From Pestalotiopsis fici W106-1 (lineage: Eukaryota > Ascomycota > Sordariomycetes > Amphisphaeriales > Sporocadaceae): a DNA stretch of 64,000 nt. Below the pieces are notes generated by a model that saw only the letters and a list, made by a program, of their open reading frames with translations, had not been told where the DNA came from and searched no databases. The stretch is from positions 992,001-1,056,000 of the forward strand of contig NW_006917098.1 in assembly GCF_000516985.1 (NCBI RefSeq). Direction: 5' to 3'. Shown here piece after piece: positions 23,718 to 35,900 of the stretch (positions are counted from its first letter, which is position 1; each line of letters starts with the position of its first letter). The position numbers and the translations under genes were made by a program.

Positions 23718-24754
23718 ATGCGTTCCTTTCTTGCACTCAAGGCCGCGACGGCTGTCATCCTTGCTGCCCAGGGCACGCTCGCGCAGAACTGGGATGGCGT
23801 GCCCACGATGGGCAAGGTCGTCAATGGCATCCAATATCTCGGCTGCCCCGTGGAGATCCCGGGCCGCGTCCTGACGGGCGTATCGTACTCGGACGACGCC
23901 ATGACCATTGAGTCGTGCGCCGCGTACTGCACCAAGAACAATCTTCCCCTGTTCGGCGTCGAGTACGGCCGCGAGTGCTACTGCGGCCGCTACATCCCCC
24001 CGACGGTCAAGATGCCCGGCCAGGCGTCCGACTGCAACATGAACTGCAAGAACAACAAGTCCAATCTCTCCAAGCAAATGTGCGGCGGCGTCAACCGCAT
24101 GTCGGTGTTCAACGTGACCACGTTCCAGGGCCCCGGCGCCATCAAGAACAATGCCGACTGGTCGTACATGAGCTGCTTCATGGAGCCGCAATGGGGTCGC
24201 GCCCTGTCCAACCTGGTCAAGCCCGACGACAAGATGACCATCAACATGTGCTTTGATACGTGCAAGAGTGGCGGATATTCGTATGCTGGTCTCGAGTATG
24301 GTCGCGAGTGCTGGTGTGGCAATACCGTGGCACCGGTTAGTATATTTTTTTTAACTGGCTTCTTATTGTCTCTTGAAAACTCTTTTATTTGTGATCCAGA
24401 CAGACAGATTGTTCATGATAAAGCAAATCTCCTTTGACCCATGGAAATTACTCTCTGACCCAACCCCCAATATTTTAGAACCTCGAGGATGCCAGCGATC
24501 CAGCCTGCGCCATGCAGTGCGACATGGTCTGCGGCGGCAACAGTGGCCAAATGTGCGGTGGTCGCGGCGCCATTAGTCTCTACCAGCGCAACAACAAGAA
24601 GAAGCGTGACGCCTATGTCGATATCCACGAAGGTCACCACGGTCCTTCCGAGGTGGACCTCAATGTCGCGGCTCGCAAGGGGCGGTTTGTCCGGGTTCGT
24701 CGCCCTTCGGTCCGACGTACGCAGATGCAGCAGGAGCGAGAGCAGGGATGGTGA
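23718..24754 (+). CDS. Secreted protein with two WSC domains
   Basis: Exons 23718-24335 and 24479-24754 are separated by a 143-nt intron with a GTTAGT donor, in phase 0, giving 297 residues. I start at 23718 because that ATG opens a clear signal peptide (residues 1-22, ending Gly-Thr-Leu-Ala); an ATG 48 nt upstream in frame would put 16 polar residues before it. Two cysteine-rich WSC domains follow, about 38-133 and 149-241. Each has the YGRECYCG or YGRECWCG core (83-90 and 194-201) and a closing MCGG motif. WSC domains are thought to bind glycans such as beta-glucan in wall sensors, oxidases and exoglucanases. There is no transmembrane helix. The last 55 residues are very basic, so it is not a canonical Wsc stress sensor but a soluble or wall-bound two-WSC protein. 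Confidence 0.9.
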
Positions 24755-25038
24755 TTTATGGAAGCTTAAACAAGAAGCCAAGGGCTATATGAACAGATTC
24801 CTCCCCTTGTTACTCATTTTTCTTTTTATGCATGGACTTGTTTTTTCTGGCATGCATTTCACTAAAGTCTTTTTCACATGTATTTGAAATGGTCGACGAG
24901 AAAGGCTATATAAACAGCTGGTCAAATTCAAAGCTCAGAACCTCCCAGAGGATGAAAGTTCCATGATAGAAAATGAATCAAGTGACAAGTACTGGCAAGG
25001 CAAATTTCCTCCGAAGCAAGCGTCGGTATGCGACGAAA

Positions 25039-26291
25039 TCAAGACCCCCAAACATTAGCTAGGAAATCCCCAATGTTGGTAAACTTGAAATCAGGTAGGC
25101 AGCGATTAAAGTCGTCCGATACCGTCCAAGCCCCCTTTGCGCTACTCAGGAGCATTCCTATCAGTACTGACTTGAGCATATCCGCAGCCTTGTCCTCGGC
25201 GAGGGACGGGTGACGTGCTCGTAGACCCCAAGAGGTCGTGAGGATCCCTGCCTCGAGATCCTCGAGCTTTACTTGATCGACACTAAAGGGAGTGCCTGGC
25301 GTTGAAAAGAATAAGTATTTTTGGTCACTTGGAAACGCAGAGAATATTGAAAACTCACCACAAACTCCTTTGCCAATCTCGAGAATCTTTGAAAATGAAA
25401 CCTTGTTTCCTTGAATACCCCCATTGACGGGCCAGGTACCCTCGTACTCGACAGCCTGCGCAACAAACTTCGCCAAATCTCTGACCGTGGTCAAGGTGAT
25501 GACGGGATCGCAGCCCTCAATCGAAATGGCACGTCGGTTCTCAAAGTCAAACATGGTACTGAGTGGTGTAACGTGTCTCGAGGTTTGGTGAGGGTATGCG
25601 AGGTAATCCAGAAACAGGCCGGGTTGGAATAGAGAATACTCGAGGACCTAATGGGGCAAGACAACACGATTAGTATAGAGCGGTGTCAAGTAATGGAGCA
25701 AACTGACCGGTTCATTCTCGTTCAGCTTCTCTAGATACTCCCTGATTGCCTTTTTCCCCGTCCACCAGGGCATGTTGTCGATACCAGAACTATACATGGG
25801 CGTTAGTGGGGAAAGAGTACCTATATGACAAGGCGTCATTCCCATACCTTCCCCATTCGCTTGGAGCCAGGCGCTTGACACCAGCAATGACGGCAGCGTC
25901 AATCAGATTCTTCTGAGATTTGTTGTCCGTATCGTTCAGAAGCTGGATAAATGACAAGACATTGTGGACACCACGCAGTGCATTTGCCAGCTCATTCTTG
26001 TCGTCAAAGTCGACTGTGTGCCACGTAACACCATGTCTGCTTTCTTCTGCGACGAGTTCCTTGGGGGCCAGTGTTAGCTGAGGGGGCAAAGTTTGTGATG
26101 CGTGTTCTTTTGGGAAATCGTCCTACATTTCTGCTCAAGATGATGATGTCGTGTTTCTTTGTGAGGACTAGTTCGTCAATGATTTCTTGTGCAACTTCTG
26201 TTTGTGAAAGTTAGCATTCTGACCCAATCGTTTGCGGGCAGGAATAGAGTAACTTACGGCCAGAGCCACCGGCGATTGCGATTCGAACCAT
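25039..26291 (-). CDS. NmrA-like / isoflavone-reductase-like NAD(P)-binding protein (six exons)
   Basis: Minus-strand exons are 26258-26291, 26127-26197, 25848-26077, 25708-25789, 25359-25647 and 25039-25295. Introns are 60, 49, 58, 60 and 63 nt with GT-AG ends and consistent phases; the product is 320 residues. It opens with a Rossmann beta strand and glycine-rich loop (IAIAGGSGQVAQ, residues 4-15). It continues with the NmrA-type features VDFDD, a helix leading to VKRLAPSEWG, and a VITLTTVRDLAKFV segment. Members bind NAD(P)(H) and are either reductases of small aromatic or phenolic compounds or redox sensors. No signal peptide, so cytosolic. It lies tail-to-tail with the WSC gene, 284 bp apart. 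Substrate cannot be inferred. The high intron number for such a short gene is notable but all junctions keep the conserved frame. Confidence 0.88.
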
Positions 26292-27229
26292 GTTGTCCAG
26301 ATGTAAAGATCTGCACAAGGCAAGCAACTGTGCAATACGAAAATAAACTCCCAGAAATCTGTACGAGAGAAATATTAATCATGTTCAGAGTGTATAATCA
26401 CGACTTGAGCCATGATCTTATAATTGTTCCACGCTGGGCCGAGTCTCGGCGGTTGAACCGAACCTCGGCGGAACAAGCAACAACACAATTTTTCAGTCAC
26501 CCATGGCAGAATTATATCACTTCCGTGATTGGTTAGTGTTGCACGGATGTTAATACAGCATCGTATAGTGCATAAAATAGAAATCCATGGGATTTTTATG
26601 GTTTCTTCGATTGTAAATCAACCTTATTACTAATTAACTTGATTATAAATCTAGTTAAATAGTAATATATTCCAAAATAATGTTCTTATTAGTTGATTTT
26701 ATGGGTATAAAAGGTAGTTATTCCTCCGTAATTAGTTATTCTTTCCTTAAGCTTCTATAAATCAGTTATACAGCCCTATAACTTCCCCTTTACGGCCGAT
26801 TCTTCGAATCGTACGAACGCTTCCCTGTGCCTAAGGTATATGATCCACCAATCATATCTTAGAACAGTTAGTATCAGAAATCCGTCGGCAAATTATATAA
26901 CTTGTACATCATATTAATGGTGCCCATTAATGATTCAAAACTCAAGATTGTTGATCAGCGAAGTACTGGCGGCAGGCCCACTAGAGCTCACCCGCGGGTT
27001 TGAGTACAGGGTACACATGAAAGAATTAATGTCAAGTTCACCAGTTTATTTTGCTTGTTTCATTCTTGATTTCGTTTTAATATAAATCGAAACACTTGTA
27101 CAATCTTCAATTTTTATGCCCACTGCTGCTGCAATATACAATTTACTGGAGCCCGTGGCTTACCAGATGTGATACCAAAAGTAACGACAGATTCAGACCT
27201 CAGCAAGTCTTTCCGAGGGTTCCTGCCGC
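26292..27229. other. Intergenic with AT-rich transposon debris
   Basis: Promoter of the NmrA-like gene on one side and 3' flank of the intradiol dioxygenase gene on the other. The middle, about 26530-26900, is AT-rich and looks like one end of an LTR retrotransposon, listed separately. No gene. Confidence 0.5.
26537..26866 (+). mobile_element. Decayed LTR and primer-binding site of a Ty1/copia-type retrotransposon
   Basis: The stretch begins tgttgcac and ends agaaca, so its ends are short inverted repeats TGTT/AACA as in LTRs. Directly after the end comes gttagtatcagaa, one or two transitions from the ggtatcagag primer-binding site typical of copia-type elements. The body contains a TATA-like ggtataaaagg at about 26703 and is AT- and TA-rich, as expected after RIP. 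No second LTR or coding region is seen, so it is a truncated remnant. Inference from motifs; no known element was compared. Confidence 0.45.
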
Positions 27230-28530
27230 TTACAGACGCGGGGGAGCAGTCGGGATCGGTCCGCCGGGGCCGGAAGGGAAGCCAGATGGGGGCGGGCCAC
27301 CGGGACCGCCGGGACCTCCAGCACCTCCGCCGTTGGAGACACCGCCGCCCTCGTAGTAGGTGGCGGCGTCCGAGATGGTGCGGGTGTAGGTGGTGTTGAC
27401 ACCAAAGCTGATCCAGGCCAAGAGACCGTCGGAGATGTCATCACCGAGGAGAACGTACTATCAGGGGAGGGTTTTGTTAGCAAAGAACTTTTGGGCTGAA
27501 TCAAAGTGACGAGAGCAAGAGTGGAGGGAGTAAGCTTACCTGGACAATAGGGTCGCTGGTGGCAAGGCCGTCGAGCAGGAGGAAGTCCTCGGCGTTGGTG
27601 GTGACGGGCTGGGTGTTGGTGTTGTAAGGAGAGTAGGCCTCGACAGCGTCGGTGAGGTCCTGGTCAAAGTACAGCTGGCCGACGTGGTTGGCAGTCAGGT
27701 CGTAGATGGTGCCGTTCTCGCGGGCAGTGGCGTTGGGGTGGACGGCCACGTGGATGTGGATGGCACGGCCGGAGTAGTGACCGGGGTAGGTGGTCAGGAA
27801 CTGGACGGCACCGTCCTCGTCCGTGAGCTGGAAGCCGCGGAGGAAGGTGTTGTTCAGGTTCTCGGGGGCCTCGGTGAAGTTGCCACCAGAGCCGACACCG
27901 GCGTAGACACCAGTCGAGTTGCAGTCTATCATACTCTTGTCAGCAAGGTAGATTCAATTTCGACAGTATAGAGACTACTTACGCCAGAGCTCGAACCAGC
28001 GCTCAGGGATGGGCTCGCAGGTCTCGACGTCGTAAATGGCGACATCAAGGTACAGAGGAATACCCTCCTGGGTCTCGCGAACGTCGGTGCGGACGTATTC
28101 ACCAGAGACGTCTATAGGGCAATTAGCAACAAAGCTCACTTGTCTACAATAGAATCATGAAGAACTTACAGTAAGGACCCTCGGTCTCCTCGGGAGAGAG
28201 CACACACGAAGCATCCTGGGCAAAGACGGTCTCGAGAGGAGTAGTCTCGTCAAAGTCGGCATCAGACAAGTGAGTCTTGTTGATGTCACTGGGGTCACGT
28301 GCGAGGATGCCACGCTTGGCGTTCATGGCGGCCAAGTTCTTGCGGCGCTCAATGCCACGCTGCTCGAGGCCGCGAGCCTTGTGCTTGGCAGAGCAGTGGT
28401 CCAGGTTGGTGCGCTTGGAGTTGGAGATGAACTCGCGGCGCTCGTGGAGCTCCTGCTGGATATCAGCTCCAGGGTGGGCAGCCACCAGAGTGGCCGCGAC
28501 AGAGGCGACAAGAGCAGCAGAGAAACGCAT
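27230..28530 (-). CDS. Secreted intradiol ring-cleavage dioxygenase
   Basis: Minus-strand exons are 28170-28530, 27983-28111, 27540-27925 and 27230-27457 (introns 58, 57 and 82 nt), giving 367 residues. Residues 1-18 are a signal peptide. Residues about 20-105 are a polar, basic pro-region. The catalytic domain spans about 106-300, with ELWHCNSTGVY and YPGHYSGRAIHIHV. These supply Tyr171, Tyr214, His220 and His222, the expected non-haem Fe(III) ligands of intradiol dioxygenases. The tail after about 330 is Gly/Pro-rich and disordered. Such extracellular fungal enzymes cleave catechol or hydroxyquinol rings between the hydroxyls, for example from lignin-related or host phenolics. Several N-x-T sites fit secretion. 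A TATA element lies 107 nt upstream. Family assignment is firm; substrate is unknown. Confidence 0.93.
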
Positions 28531-30071
28531 CTTGGAAAAGAGTGAATGGATCCAAAGAGATAGAGAAAGAGACAGAGAACGTGATGCTACTGGAACAAGA
28601 CAAGATCGTAAATGTGCTCTTGCTGGTTCGCCGCTCTATATAGTGAAGACTGCACCATATTCGGCACAAGCCGGACCTTGCATCGTCCAGTATACCCCCA
28701 GGCACATACATGGCTGACTGCAAGGCCCATGTGGCTCTCGACCTCTTTGTGTGGGTCAAGGCACCATGTTGGATGCTGAAGAAGCATTTACCAATGTGCC
28801 CTTTAGAGTAGGCGTGCTATACTGCTGACGAGTCCCCTCCCGGGGCGGCAATGGCCTGGAGAGGGCGTTGGAGGAGTCGAGGCCGGGGCTGTCCGCAAAC
28901 TGTCGGTTCGGCAATCCGAAAGGAGAGTCAAATCCACGTCGTCCTTCTCATCTCGCCAACGCACGGAATCATGCGATTGGAGCACAGCCAGCCAGCAAGC
29001 AGCGGGATACTGAGTATGTAGGTATGCTTAGTCATTCGGTCATCCCAAGCGGCCTGCGTTCCCCGGATAAGTGGAATTCCAATTGGCAATCCACTGCTCC
29101 CTATAGGAGCGGGCGGCTGAGTGAATGATGGAGACGACGGACAGCAAAAATGCGACGGTATAGTTATAGAAGCATACGCAATCCTTTCTCTTGGCGGCAG
29201 CGATGTTTCCAATGAGACCTTCCAAAGTGACACTGGTTGGAGGGTTTGGGCTGGGTTTTTACAGTGGTCGACGACTCGACGGGTTTCGAAACCCAAATGT
29301 CCTGCCTGTTTGGGTCGTTATAATGGCCGAACCCGGCTAAAATGGCAAAAGCAACCATGAAGCTCCAAGACCCCAATTCAGAACTGAGCACAGCGATCCA
29401 ATGGCTTGGCGTCTCTGTTTCCACACACACACATACATCACGTGAAAATAAAGTAATACCTGGGTATTTATGCTTAGCCAGGCACTTTATTTCCCGGCAA
29501 TGTCATGGTAGATCTCCTCAGGGGTGCAGGTATACAGGGTATACTACTAGGTACGCATGGCCGGAGACTGGCCGCGGCATTTCCCCAGATTTTGCGGCTG
29601 CTAATTGCAGATGGAGCCCCATGCCGGTAATAGAGTGAGTTGCAAGACAAGTGATGCAATCAAAGGGAACAAAAAACTTTCGGAAAACTCCAAGTATGGA
29701 TACTGATTACAATAGGGACGCGTGTAGTTGGCCAAGTCTTAGCGAAACAACTTCGACGGTTTCCTCCGCCGCTCGGCGGAAGCTAAAAAGGAATACATGG
29801 TAGTAGCAACAAGGTCAAGGAAGGAGAGTTCGGAGTATCGGAGGTGTTGTAATTGGACCAATCCACGTTGAGCCATTCATCATTCACCATTTCCCTCGCC
29901 AATCGCATTGCCAAGTTTGCAAGTCTCTTGCACCGTTGCATTTGGCCATTGCCAATCCATCGCTTAGTTCGAGCCTCCCATGGAAACTGTAACCATTTCA
30001 CTATACTTGGTCAACGGACCCGTAAAGTGGGCAAGGTCTTGGAAAAACAAAAAAGGAATACACCAGAAAAC
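28531..30071. other. Divergent intergenic region
   Basis: 1.5 kb between the start of the minus-strand intradiol dioxygenase and the start of the plus-strand Zn2Cys6 gene, so both promoters lie here. A 14-bp perfect palindrome gggtttcgaaaccc is at 29281-29294. No gene recognised. Confidence 0.5.
28637..28642 (-). promoter_or_regulatory. TATA box of the intradiol dioxygenase gene
   Basis: tatata within ctatatag is about 107 nt upstream of the ATG on the minus strand, a typical spacing for a well-expressed fungal secreted-enzyme gene. Confidence 0.5.
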
Positions 30072-32467
30072 ATGGCAGAGGAGGCAAATCCACAGCCTGA
30101 CGCGTCGTCTCCCTTGGCGGCGGCAGCAGCAGCACCGGCCAGACCACAATCGAGAAGGAAGCTTCGCAAAGGTACCCTCAGCTGTTGGGAATGCAAGCGG
30201 CGCAAGGTTCGCTGTGCCTTTGCCTCGCCTGCCGCCACCGTCTGCAACGGGTGCCAACGCCGGGGGACGACATGTCTTGGCCAAGAGTTTCCGGACCAGC
30301 CCGACCCGTCGCCGCCACATACCGAAAGCCTACGAGACATGGGCCTGAGGATGAGCAGGATGGAATCCCTCATTGAAAGACTCACCGCGCGTCTGGACGG
30401 TGAGCAGCCGAGAACCGACGATTCACCCAAGGTTGCGTCGAATGCCTCGAGGGAGGTCGCATCAGACGCCGCTCAGAGGGTCTTGGCATGTTCGCCTCGG
30501 TCGTCTTCTGTTACACGTGATGTGGTGATGGGAGCATCTGTTCAGACCCTCAATCCTAGTCGAGCCAGTCAGTCTCTTTATGAAGCAACAGTGAGTATTA
30601 CTTTGAACTGGCAATCAGCCCATGTTCAGCCAGTATGACAATATAAATCTAGGATGAACGAGAGTCGACATCCATCTCCCGTTGGCCGCTGCCGTCGACA
30701 ACTGCCTCTGACGCAGTGCTTTCCGTAGACCAAAGTGAGCACGATATAAACAAACACAGTCAGATCTTTGATGCTCTTCGAGAAGCATGGCCTAGTCACC
30801 ATGATATCGAGATTATCGTTGGCGTTCCCCATGGTATATCGGGCCTTATTCACGGAGTCGTGGATAAACCCTTTTCAAGTTTTGGTGCACAAGACCCTCC
30901 ATCACCACGAGATGTACTACAGTTGCCTCCGCCAGGATCTCACCCTATTGTAGTTGCACACAAGCTTTTATGTCTTGGCTCGTTTTTGCAATGTATTCCA
31001 TCGTCTTCTCTACCTAGCCTCGCTAGTCTCAGCACAAGCCGTGTCAACATCATGACTAGGGCAGTCGAGACGGCAGTCCGACTCGTAGTCAGCGACGATG
31101 ACCTGGTGGACATGGTCGAAGGCATCGAGTGCATCATGATCTATAGCCTGTACGAGAATAATGCAGGCAATTTGCGCCGTGCCTGGATGTTGCTACGTCG
31201 GGCCACGGCGCTGGCGCAGATGATGGGTCTCGATCGGGGACGAGGAAACTGTATTGATACTGGACGCCGAGTCAACCCGGAACAAATGTGGCTGCGTCTG
31301 GTGCAGTCGGATCATTATCTGTCCTTGATGCTTGGCTTGCCTCCAGCCGCGATGGTCGAGGGCGGCGGCCTCGGTAACCCGGCCACGTTGGAATGTTGCA
31401 CTTCAATGGAGCGCATGGAACGTCTTGAGGCAGTGGCATCGACTCGTATTCTGCGGCGCAACGCCACTGATTTGGGTGACCTTGATGCAACGCAAGAGAT
31501 TGATGAGCTGTTGCGCCAAGCTTCAGACTGCATGCCAGCCCAGTGGTGGCTATTACCAAACTTTGCGTCTTCACCTAAGGACGAGGTCAAAGTGTTTCGA
31601 GAAACCATCCGCATCACCACCCAGTTTACGCATTATACTCTCTTGTTACACCTGCATCTGCCTTATGTGCTCTGCTCCTCCCCGGACCAAAGGTGTGAAC
31701 AGAACAAGATCACCGCCGCCACGGCTGCTCGAGAGGTGCTCGTGCGCTACTTGACCATTCGCGGCTCCGACCCAACATCATTCTACTGTCGGGGCATTGA
31801 TTTCATCGCCTTTATCGCGTGTACGGTGCTGACCCTGGCACACATTGTTGCCCACTGTCCTCCAGCGACGCAGAATGAGCACAACTTGCCTCATAATCGT
31901 AATGGCGTTACCGTCTTTGCCTACCTCAAGCATCAACGCCTTGGCGACCGCGGAATGATGGAGCAGGTACTCGAGAGTATGGACCGCCTGGTTGAAAGTA
32001 ATGGCGACAGGATCGCATCAAAGATAGCCGTCGTCCTTCGACCGCTTCTGGTCATTGAAGCCGATGCTGCCTGCGGCCGCCGTTATCAGACGCGCTCCTC
32101 GCTTGGAGTCAAGGAAGAGAGCCCCGAATGCGCTGGTAATGTGACGGATGACGATGCTTCATTGCACATTTACATTCCCAATACTGGTGCCGTCGATATT
32201 GAACGCTGCTGTGGCCACCCGTATACCTCGCTGTCGTTATTGAATTCTCTAGATACAACCATGCCGGGCCCGTCGAATCTACATGCGTCCGAGACTGGCC
32301 TGGAAAATGCTTTCCAGTATTCGGATGAACATGGACCGCAGCCAAGCACGTATTGGGCTCAGTCACCAACCATGGACACTGCAGTAGCAACAGAGGACTG
32401 GACCTTACAAGGGGTAGACTCGGCACTCTTTGACAATATTCTCAATGCGACACCAATGGCTGATTGA
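30072..32467 (+). CDS. Zn2Cys6 fungal-specific transcription factor
   Basis: Exons 30072-30590 and 30653-32467 (62-nt intron) join in phase 0 and give 777 residues. I use the ATG at 30072. The frame is open upstream to 29853, but those 73 codons are not typical of the family and lie in the likely leader. A poly-Ala run is at 16-22. The zinc cluster has Cys at 38, 41, 48, 58, 61 and 68 (x2, x6, x9, x2, x6 spacing). A middle homology region follows, including a stretch with ARRAWMLLRRATALAQMMG-type helices near 390-410. It is a nuclear DNA-binding regulator. Divergent placement from the intradiol dioxygenase gene makes local control of that gene possible but unproven. I do not recognise the subgroup. 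Confidence 0.9.
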
Positions 32468-32976
32468 GCATAGGCAGATCATTATGGCTTTATATCATCT
32501 AGTGGGTTGTGACTCTCAAGTTGGCATTGGCCCGGTCATATCAAGCACATGTATCGTGATAAGAAACTGGGGTGTGGAGAGCTCTCTTTGTTCTCGTCTT
32601 AACTACATCATTTGAGAGCTTGGCTCTGCTATGTATTGGCTTCCTCCGCCTATCGAGATGCTCGCGAATAGTCAATTTGAACACATCACTGGTTGGCTTT
32701 TGTTTGAGTTTTTCTATTAATCGTAACGCATCAGTGGGTGCAGAGCAATGCATGATGTATGATCTTCTGGGTATCGGCACAATGCGGGTGGTGCGCCGCC
32801 ATGATTCTGTTCTTCTGAAATCATGATATAAGCGGTGTCAGGTTTCAGTAAACTGTTTGTACCCTTTTCCCCAATTCTAATTTTCAGTGCCAGGGCTTGA
32901 ACTGAAATACGGAGAGCTGTCGATCAAGTCATTTGTTTGTTGTATATCGAATGGTTTTGTTAGCCATATTTGCACC
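32468..32976. other. Convergent 3' region
   Basis: Lies between the stop of the Zn2Cys6 gene and the stop of TAF5 on the other strand; expected to hold both 3' UTRs. Nothing else seen. Confidence 0.5.
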
Positions 32977-35900
32977 TCATCGCTGCTCTGGTTCGTAGCA
33001 GCCACCAGCCATGACAAGATTCATCCTCGTAAACATGACCTTGTGGACGGTGGTACGTTTTGTAGGGAAGCAACTGATCTGATCCGGCGTGATCATAACT
33101 TCCTTACCCTTCTTTTTGCCAGTGCCAGTGGTGCCAGTGCCGCTAGTTGCTCCCTGTGTGGTGGTGGCTGCAGCCTTTCCATCTGTGCCTGCTCCGCTTC
33201 CACTGGCAACAACGGCGCCGTCACCTCCCTCAGCTTGGACTGCTGTGCGCGTGCCCTCTGCTGGCATTTCAATATCCCAGACACGGACAGTCATGTCAGC
33301 ACCTCCGCTCACAAGGGTGTTGCTTTCAACATTGAAGCTGATGGACCAAATGCCGTTGCGTCCGTGACCACGCATGCGCTTGATTCTTTCGCCCTTGGCA
33401 ATGTCCCAAAGCATGATATTGCCACCGGTATCGGCAGAGGCCAGTATCTTGCCATTGGGTGAAGCTTCCATTGTCGAGATGTAGTCGGTATGTCCAGTGA
33501 AGATGCGAACACAGTTACCCGATGAGACAGACCACATTCGAATAGTCTTATCAGCCTCATCAGAAGCAGAGAATAAATAGGCACCATTTGGATGCCAACA
33601 GAGAGCAGAGATGGGAGTATCGTGTCCAACCATGAGTCGAACATATGACACTCGATCTTGGGACCAAACGCGCACAGTCTTGTCCCAGCCACCCGTAGCA
33701 AAGTAATGTCCATGAGGACCCCATGCCAACTTCATGATCGGTCCGTAGTGACCCTTGTAGACGCAGAGACAAGTCCATGTCTCTAGGGACCATAGCCGGA
33801 TCTGCCCGTCGTACGAACAGGAAATGAGCAGCTTTGCATCTGTATCGACTTTCGGTCCGTCCTCAAAAATGTTCTTGTCGAGGTTCTTGGTCGCGTCTGA
33901 GAAGGCAACAGAGTAGATAGGACCAGAGTGGCCAATGAGTTTGCGGTTATTAACTTTCAGGTTCTGCTCATTCGGTAGCTGAGACTTGAGTGGTGACCCG
34001 TCAAGTGTCCATACTCGAATATATGACTCGGTTGTGCCAACAGCCACAAGCTTCTGGTCCTTGGAGAAATCCATGCAAGAGTAACTAGGTATCCATGTTA
34101 GCAACAAACCTACTTTGTAGGAGCATGAGGTACTTACCCTCCCAGGCTATTGTGGAAAGTGTACATGCAGACCGTTACTGCAGGACCAACTCCACCACTG
34201 CGGCCCTCAATCTTGAAGCGGTCCCTGTTCTCTCGTACCTTCTGGATCTCCATGACAATGTCCCTGGCTCTAGAGGGCGGGTAGGGTATGTCTGTCCGCT
34301 GTGGAGAGTCTCCGGCTTCCTTCTTGATAGGGTGCATGAGGTTGAACTCGTCGACTAGAGAGCGTGTACCATCTGGCGGTGGGTTCTGCTTGTCCTCGTC
34401 CTCCAACTCGGCAAGAACGTCGCCTCGTAGCTCAGGCTCCATTGGGAGAAGTCCCAGCTTCAGGGCGGCGTTGTTGCCGTTTTCGAGAATCTCCTTGTTG
34501 AGTGTGACGGCGCCAGCTGCCGGAATGCCAGGAATACCCTCCTGAGCGTCGACGTCGTCAAGTTCTAGATTTCTAGCTCGGCGATAGATAGCCTCAAAGC
34601 TGAAGGGCTCGATGGGGCCCCGTTCGATGGATTCAACGTCGCAGAATGTGCCGAGGATATATGTGACAATGTTGCCACACTCTTCAGAGTCTCGCTCCAA
34701 GAAATTGAAAAGGTTTCCGGTAGAGAACTTGTTCAATGGTATCTTGTACTTGTTCCTGAGGTAGAGACGGGCGACTGGGTTTTCCTCAAGCTGCTTGGGG
34801 GTCTTGACCAGCTTTAAGCTGTTGACCTCGTCTGCCCGAACATTCTCGAAGCGCTCCTTGTACTGTAGCATGAATGATTCGGCGCGGAGCTTGTATTCAA
34901 ACTTGACCAGGTCAAGATAAGAATAGACAAACACGGGCCAAAGAACCTTTCCCAGCTCGAACTGAAAGGCGTGTGAGACAAGAGAGCATATGAAGATTTG
35001 CTTGTGCTTACCTTGTAGAGATCGAGAGAGTTGTCCACCCACTTGACGAGATGCTCAAAGGCAGCCACATATTTGTCAGGCTTTAATCTTTTGTTTTCGT
35101 CCTCTTCTGATTTGGCAGGGCCACCAGCTATCTCTTTCCGAAATGCTTCCTCAGTGCGTGTGTATCCTCGCTTGATCAGATAGTCCGTGACCTGGTTGTC
35201 GTTAGTATTATGGAACGCAGTGAGTCCTGGCTTGATTTCGACCATCTTCTTATCTCCCCTTCCAACAGAAATCGCCATATCAAGGAAATACTGTACATCA
35301 ACGGGCCTTTGTCTCTGGAAAGATGGCCTGGGTACCCCAGGGTGCAGATTGGAGGCAGAAGACATGATGGGGAAATGATACTGGAAATTGCAGGTTGCTG
35401 ATTGATTTGTTCCAAGCAGACTCAAGGCTGGCACTACAGTCAAAAGCACGAATGTAGGATTTGAGAGTTGGAGGTTGAAGAGAATGGGAAGACGCGAAAG
35501 AGGAAATCGGATTGGCTTTGGAGCCTCTGAGGCAGATACAGACGACGACCAACTGACTTGAAGTATGGCTTCTTCATACGGTCAATCCCCGTGGCCAAAA
35601 TCATCCAACACCTCAAAATGGCAGAGATGATGGATGCGGTGACAGCGTGTGATGGGCTGGAGTTGTTTTGATGATAGTGTCAATGTCGGCAGTGGTAGTT
35701 TTGTGGAAAACAAACGACTGGGTATTTGGGGGTCGTCACCACCATAACTTCCCACAGAAACTGCTCCTCCTTTGAATATCTGGATGATTGATTGGGAAAG
35801 TAGAATCAAACGCAAGACTGCATTGACTTGGTGCATTGGTCTCATCATCACGTGCACTTCTCGTGATGTTTTTGGAATGCGAGATGGCAGCACGCTAGGG

